Shown here: piece by piece, positions 59,364 to 64,000 of the stretch
Layout: each line of letters opens with the position of its first letter
Numbering within the stretch: the stretch's first letter is position 1
Translations under genes and position numbers: made by a program
Origin: Morchella semilibera
Taxonomy: Eukaryota > Ascomycota > Pezizomycetes > Pezizales > Morchellaceae
DNA length: 64,000 bases
Direction of reading: 5' to 3'
Assembly: GCA_009192285.1 (NCBI GenBank)
Contig: WBVU01000003.1
Location: 620,001-684,000 of the forward strand
Notes under the pieces: model-generated
The model's database searches: none
The model's input: the letters and a program-made list of their open reading frames with translations, nothing else
What the model was told of the DNA's origin: nothing

Positions 59364-59927
59364 ATGACTTCCCGACTATTGGCTAGAACCGAGGAGGAGG
59401 ACTCCCTCATGGAGGAAGGTCCCGCCTTCAGCCGGGAAGACAGCCCAGACCCACTTTCCACTGCCAGAGCAGGCAAACGCCCGGCCGGCTCTGCGGCAAT
59501 GGACAAGTTGGAACAATTTCTGAAAGATCACGAAGCCCAGATGGAAGGGCTGTCCACCGCCGGAAGAATGATATGGGAACAACTCCAGCGTATAAGGGAG
59601 AAGTTTCAGGCGGACAAAAGAATAACCGGTATCGCGGCCCAGGCCGTGAAAACCAACCTAAAACGGCTGGAAGACATGTTCCTGGAACTAGCCAAGGTTC
59701 AGGAATTCGAAAGGCGGCAGGCAGCGGAAGCATCTGCCATGAAACGCGCAGCCTTAGAAGCAGCCCACGTCCACACCCAACGGCAACTGTTTGAAACTCG
59801 GAGGGAAATCGAAAGGCTCAGAGAGCAAGCAAAGGTATCGGTGGGAGACCTTATGAAGGCTCAAGAGACTCAGGCTCGAGGGCACGGTGAGCAAATGGCC
59901 GAGATGCAGAAACAAATCGACTATTAG
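59364..59927 (+). CDS. Coiled-coil protein of the LTR loop, unknown function
   Basis: 187-codon frame from ATG 59364 (context TTTCAAATGACT) to TAG 59925-59927, whose last bases are the inverted-repeat boundary. Acidic, Pro/Ser-containing N-terminus (1-50), then almost continuous heptad-like helix rich in Glu, Gln, Lys, Arg and Ala (about 51-187), e.g. REIERLREQAKVSVGDL. No zinc finger, membrane segment or catalytic motif. It could be the N-terminal coiled coil of a Gag-like protein truncated by the second LTR, or a separate accessory gene. Expression is unknown. Confidence 0.55.
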   Translation: MTSRLLARTEEEDSLMEEGPAFSREDSPDPLSTARAGKRPAGSAAMDKLEQFLKDHEAQMEGLSTAGRMIWEQLQRIREKFQADKRITGIAAQAVKTNLKRLEDMFLELAKVQEFERRQAAEASAMKRAALEAAHVHTQRQLFETRREIERLREQAKVSVGDLMKAQETQARGHGEQMAEMQKQIDY

Positions 59928-59929
59928 GG

Positions 59930-60834
59930 TGTTACACCAAGCAACCCGAGTAGTCAAGTAAAGAGCTTAGAGTTTGAAACGCTAACCACAGAGGCAGTAA
60001 GGAACAACTTGAAGGTCTCTTCAGTCTTAACCAGCCTAGAGTCTCGATCGCTCGATACTAGTCCTTTCAGTATGCAATTGGTCCTGAAACACGAAGATGG
60101 TTCGAGGTGGAGTTTCCAGGTCACTTGAGAGATTCTCGAAGATAAAGTATAAAGCGTAAAGTAATAGTGATTATATCGATAAGACTCTTTCTTCGTCGCT
60201 GATGATTTCAACAAAGTAGGAGAATGACACAGTATTTATATCCCGCGCAAATGTCACGCGGACTAAACATTATGAATACAAACATCCAGTGCGAAACCCT
60301 GAAGACCCTGAAAATACGCCAAGACAACCAAACGCCAAATCTATCCCACCATCTAAAATACCCCTGATCTCTAATCTCATAAATCCCTCACGTTCTATCC
60401 CGTTTATGGATACCAACCCGTTTGCTGCATGCACTCAGCCTTCGTCAGTGGTCATGAGGAGTCTTCGAAGTTAGCCTACCTGATAACACCCCGGTACCGG
60501 GCTCGACTTCGCTCGCCAACTCTTTCCCGACATCGTTACCTATCACCAAGGAGCATAGCTCGACATTAGGACTGCTAACGATCGGTACCAGAGGAGTCGG
60601 GTAGTCTTACCTTCCCCAGAGGCGCCACCAGTGTGAGCTTCCTTGCGACCTTCGCCATTCGATCAAATATGGTCCGATCGACTCCAAACTCGCACTGTTG
60701 CCCCCTCATATACCCACCGGTGTCCTGAGCGACTGTACTGGCGCTTTGACGCTCCGGGGGTTATTTCAGGGGTCGAAAACAGGTTCGTTAACTAGGGATT
60801 CCGCAACTCCGCACTGGGCTCCATACTGGCAACA
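59930..60834 (+). mobile_element. Family II LTR, 5' LTR of the Gypsy-like element
   Basis: 905 bp, TGTTACACC..GGCAACA, with TG..CA ends. Directly followed by a typical Gypsy leader and a Gag frame in the same direction. The reverse strand contains a good TATA-like GATATAAATAC, so promoter direction is not decided by sequence. Confidence 0.8.
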
Positions 60835-60956
60835 CCGTGCCTCTTTGGCGCGCCCAGTGGGACATAGAGACTTTTAGCAGCATAGTAGCATGAGGAGGGT
60901 CCTCCTCTTTTCAGTCTTCGGGTTCCTTTTCTCATGCCCGTAACATCGACCTACTC
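60835..60956 (+). promoter_or_regulatory. Leader with probable primer-binding site
   Basis: Just after the LTR the sequence reads TTTGGCGCGCCCAGTGGGAC (60852-60871), resembling the TGGCGCC..GTGGGAC start of many Gypsy-element internal regions. The tRNA primer cannot be named without a search. Confidence 0.55.
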
Positions 60957-62216
60957 ATGGGGACACACCGATCTACCGCTCCTGAGCCGCCAGTAGAAGA
61001 CCTAATGAACTACCCCGAGGATGTTTCCATTGGGGGAGGAACTCCCCCACCCCCGCCACCTAAGGGAAAGGGCAATGACCCGTCAGATGGAGGGTCGAGT
61101 CGCAATGAGAAGAGGGGAGGAGGCCGAGGATGGAGACGGTCAGAATCTCCCGAGGAGAGGGAACGGGACTCCCTGGCAAAGGTGCTCTTTGAATTCGATA
61201 ACCCAAGAAAACACAACCTCAGACATTGGCTCCTGGAATGCGAAATCTACTTCGAGCAGCGACCCCGCAAGTTCCGAAACGACAAACAGAAGGTCCTGTT
61301 CGCCGGGACATATACCACAGGCCTCGCCAAGGAGTGGTTCGCTAACTACCACGAAGTCCACATGAGAGGACCCACGGGCTTGGACTTCTGCAGCTGGGAA
61401 CGCTTCAGACAGGAAATAAGGGGGCGATTCGTTAGCTCGCAGGAGGCCTTGGACGCCGCTTTCAAAATGGACCATCTCAGGTACCAGTCAAACATCTCCG
61501 ACTACCTGACGAAGATGGAAATCCTCAACCAGCGGGCGCAACAGAGTGGGGCAGCCTATCGGAAAACCCTCCTAACCGGCCTACCCGAAGAGATTTGGGA
61601 CCGACACTCCAAGTTTGAACCGGCGGAAGACCACGCCCACTTTGTGGCCCAGCTAGAAAGAGCTGGAAAGGCCCATGAAAGTTTCCTGGAGCAGAAAAGG
61701 TTGTTGGGAAGAGGGACGACGGGGGCACCGCCACGGAAAGAGAGTCCGGAGAAGAAGAAGCCTGGGTTCGAGATTAAGGGACGGGCCTAGGAGGGACAGA
61801 AGACTGAATCCACCCGGCCGGGAGGAGGGTCGAGCTCCGCCGGAGGGACTCGTTCAGGGCAGGATAATAAGCCAATACACTCCAGCTATGACGAGGCCAC
61901 CAAGGGGATCCCCAAATCCATTTTGGACCAGAGAAGGACGAAAGGAGAATGCGCCCGTTGTGGAAGAAAGGGTCATCTGTGGAGATGGTGTAGATAGGGC
62001 CCCAACTCCAGCGCGGCGGTCTCCGCTCTGGGTCAGAAGCGCGCCCGAGAAGAGGAGGACGAGGAAATGAAGGATTCACCTGCTCCCCCGCCTGAGAAGA
62101 AGAAGAGTCATAGGTCCAAGAAGAAGTCAGCCGCAGTAGCAGCTACCACGACAGGGCCAGCCTATGTACCGGAAATGGGGTCGGAGTCGGAGGTGGATTT
62201 TGATATGGGTTTTTAG
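60957..62216 (+). pseudogene. Gag of the Gypsy-like element, two extra in-frame TAG codons
   Basis: The frame runs 420 codons to TAG 62214-62216, a normal Gag length, but is cut by TAG at 61788-61790 and 61995-61997. The first part (277 residues) holds a Pro/Gly-rich N-terminus and the retrotransposon Gag capsid domain (HWLLECEIYFEQ, LAKEWFANYHE, WERFRQEIRGRF, SDYLTKMEIL). Beyond the first TAG, still in frame, lies a CX2CX4HX4C zinc knuckle CARCGRKGHLWRWC (61950-61991). Both TAG codons could derive from CAG. Either this copy is mutated or read-through is used. Confidence 0.85.
62204..62216 (+). promoter_or_regulatory. Probable -1 ribosomal frameshift site between gag and pol
   Basis: Gag frame: ATG GGT TTT TAG. 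The heptamer G GGT TTT (62207-62213) fits X XXY YYZ and sits directly before the Gag stop. The pol frame opens only after TGA 62201-62203, so the two frames overlap for just 13 nt, all around the heptamer. Confidence 0.65.
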
Positions 62217-64000
62217 AAGGGGACTCTGATGAGTCAGGTCAAGAGCTCCCCCAGATTGCTATGTTGTCACTGACAGAGGGAAAAACCAAAAAAATTATAA
62301 AAAGAAAAAGACCGGAAGAGGGGGCGTCCTCTCCGATAAAAAAACAACGACTTTCCAACGAGCCTATTCATGGGTCTCGTCCTATCGGTAAATTTCTTAT
62401 TGGGTTTTTAGATTTTTTATTTCCTTGTCGGGTGTTATTGGATACTGGGGCAATGGGTCCGGTTATTTCTGCTTCTTTTGTTTCTGCGTTTTCTGTCCCA
62501 AAGGTGAAAAGAGACGTCCCGGCCAAGGTTATGGGATTTACTGGCAAAGTTATGGAAGGCACGGGACAAGCCTTTACTGTAATGTTGAATATTATTTCTA
62601 GGGGGCATAAGTCCGAGCTCTCCTTCGAGATAGCACCACTACCAAGCGGCATCGACGCTATTTTACCAGCATGGTGGCTACAGGAGCATAAGCCGGCTAT
62701 TGCCCCAAATGGGGAAGTAACCTTTCATGGGGAATTTTGCAAGTCCAGATGCTTCACTGACCAGAAAGAAATTTCAGTGGTTCTTGATGACGACGTACTG
62801 GATGATCCGGAGGCACTATTCATCGGCTCAATATCAGTGGATACGGGGGAAATCGACTTGAAAACAGTCATCCCGGAGCAGTACCACCCAAAGCTGCAGG
62901 TCTTCCTGCAATCCGAAGCCGACAAGTTACCACCTCACCGCGCCTCCGATCACAGTATTGATCTTGAACCTGGTCAGCAGCCTCCATGGAGACCTATCTA
63001 CTCCCTCTCCGAGGTTGAATTAAAAGTTCTCAGGGAATATCTGGATAAGATGATACGGCTGGGTAAGATCAGACCTAGCAAGTCCCCCGCGGGAGCCCCC
63101 ATTTTGTTTGTGAAAAAGAAGGACGGTAGTCTACGGCTGTGTGTGGATTACCGGGGCCTCAACCGCGTTACCATCAAGAATCGGTACACCCTTCCGCTAG
63201 GAGAAGAGCTAAGGGACCGGATTTCTGGTGCGCGGATATTTTCCAAGATCGACCTCAAGGAGGGTTATAACCTGGTCCGGATTAAGCAAGGCGACGAGTG
63301 GAAAACAGCGTTCCGAACAAGATACGGACACTATGAGTACCTGGTCATGCCGTTCAGGCTAACCAATGCACCAGCGACCTTTCAGGCCATAATGAATGAA
63401 ATCCTCAGAGAATTCCTTGATCAAGGGGTGGTAGTATACCTCGATGAGATCTTAGTTTACAGCAAGGATGAGGTGGAGCATGAGGAATTGGTTAATAAGG
63501 TTCTGGACAAACTCATCGAGAATAATCTAGTAGCCAACCCGAAGAAATCTTTTTTTCATCAGAAGGTCATCGACTTCTTGGGATTCGTACTAAGTACCGA
63601 AGGGGTATCTATGTCAACGGACAAGGTGGAAGAGATCTTGAAGTGGGAATCTCCGAGGACCGTCAAGGACGTCCAAGTTTTTATGGGATTCGCCAATTTC
63701 TACCGGAGGTTTATACGTAACTATTCCGGAGTCTGTAGCCCCATAACTGACTGTCTAAGAGGCGATACTAAGAACTTCTCCTGGACTAGCGCCGCCGAAG
63801 CAGCTTTTTTGAAGCTCAAAATCCTCGTCACGACTGCTCCGATCCTGGTTCACTTTTCACCGGAACGGCAGACGATCGTGGAAACGGACGCTAGCGACTT
63901 TGCGTTAGGAGCCGTCTTGTCCCAAGTAGTGGATGGAAAACTCCACCCAGTGGCCTTTTACTCTCGCAAGCTCAACCCGGCCGAACTTAATTACGATGTC
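62207..64000 (+). CDS. Pol of the Gypsy-like element (protease, reverse transcriptase, RNase H start), partial
   Basis: Open in one frame from the shift site to the window end (598 codons). The retropepsin motif VLLDTGAMGPVIS (about 62432-62470) is followed by the reverse transcriptase (about 62980-63540): ILFVKKKDGSLRLCVDYRGL, FSKIDLKEGYN, MPFRLTNAPATFQ, VVYLDEILVYS. Next are the connection region (LGFVLSTEGVSMS, FMGFANFYRRFI) and RNase H with its first catalytic Asp (ETDASDFALGAVLSQ). Two deviations matter: the usual FGL is FRL (AGG, 63356-63358) and the usual catalytic YLDD is YLDE (GAG, 63446-63448), so the polymerase of this copy is probably inactive despite the intact frame. Confidence 0.9.

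Larger units (their letters stand above)
58141..60946. repeat. Large inverted repeat of two LTR-leader units
   Basis: Left arm 58141-59301 and right arm 59920-60946 are near-identical in inverse orientation. The 134-bp length difference is explained almost wholly by MITE copy 2, present only on the left. The loop 59302-59919 is about 618 bp and holds the coiled-coil frame. Each arm contains a full LTR, ten further bases (ACTATTAGGG) on the loop side and about 110 bp of element leader on the outer side. Confidence 0.9.
59930..64000 (+). mobile_element. Ty3/Gypsy-like LTR retrotransposon, 3' end outside the window
   Basis: LTR, leader, Gag, then protease, reverse transcriptase and the start of RNase H in order, the arrangement of Metaviridae-type elements. 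The remaining RNase H, integrase and 3' LTR lie beyond 64000. Damaged by stops in Gag and by two changes in reverse transcriptase motifs. Confidence 0.9.

Overview
The window looks like nuclear DNA of a filamentous ascomycete (Pezizomycotina). The protein-coding genes are spaced by 0.4 to 4 kb and cut by many short GT-AG introns (about 45 to 250 nt). Every recognisable protein is a fungal housekeeping type: vacuolar subtilisin, SHO1 osmosensor, OCH1-type mannosyltransferase, ceramide synthase, BEACH protein. The palindromic octamer TACATGTA recurs in the spacers of 1-50 kb but I do not see it in genes or in the retroelement block. I cannot name the species; Pezizomycetes is only a guess.

Layout. 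1-0.9 kb: 5' part of a minus-strand gene for a Pro/Tyr/Gln-rich protein. 4.4-5.2 kb: Cu/Zn superoxide dismutase. 6.3-9.4 kb: Tudor staphylococcal nuclease, with one GC-AG intron. 13.5-15.3 kb (minus): vacuolar subtilisin. 16.4-24.7 kb: a roughly 2,545-residue BEACH-WD40 protein. 27.5-28.9 kb: two-RRM RNA-binding protein. 30.0-31.2 kb (minus): peroxisomal 2,4-dienoyl-CoA reductase ending in SKL. 31.8-33.4 kb (minus): TcdA-type tRNA t6A dehydratase. 34.6-36.5 kb: vacuolar-type amino acid transporter. 39.8-41.0 kb: SHO1. 43.0-44.7 kb (minus): ceramide synthase. 45.8-46.5 kb: dynactin p24/RO-10-like. 48.3-49.6 kb (minus): OCH1-like GT32. The genes are unrelated single-copy functions, not a cluster or operon. 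Three of them (BEACH, TcdA-like, transporter) each carry exactly one extra base in a homopolymer inside a conserved stretch, which points to assembly errors or, less likely, real frameshifts.

50.5-64 kb is a nest of transposable elements. A decayed Tc1/mariner-type transposase is split by a solo LTR with a perfect 5-bp target duplication and is cut off by a second LTR-bearing element. Two successive gag-protease units without reverse transcriptase follow, with a related LTR between them. Then come three copies of a second LTR family. Two of these lie head to head as inverted arms of about 1.0-1.2 kb around a 0.6-kb loop that encodes a 187-residue coiled-coil protein. The right-hand LTR belongs to a Ty3/Gypsy-like element whose gag and pol run to the window end. 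Its gag and pol are joined at a probable -1 frameshift site (GGGTTTT followed by TAG), and its reverse transcriptase has YLDE in place of YLDD. A new-looking 137-bp MITE family occurs twice there, once as a presence/absence difference between the two inverted LTRs. A separate Tc1/mariner-like MITE of about 110 bp occurs at 13.1 kb and 46.8 kb.
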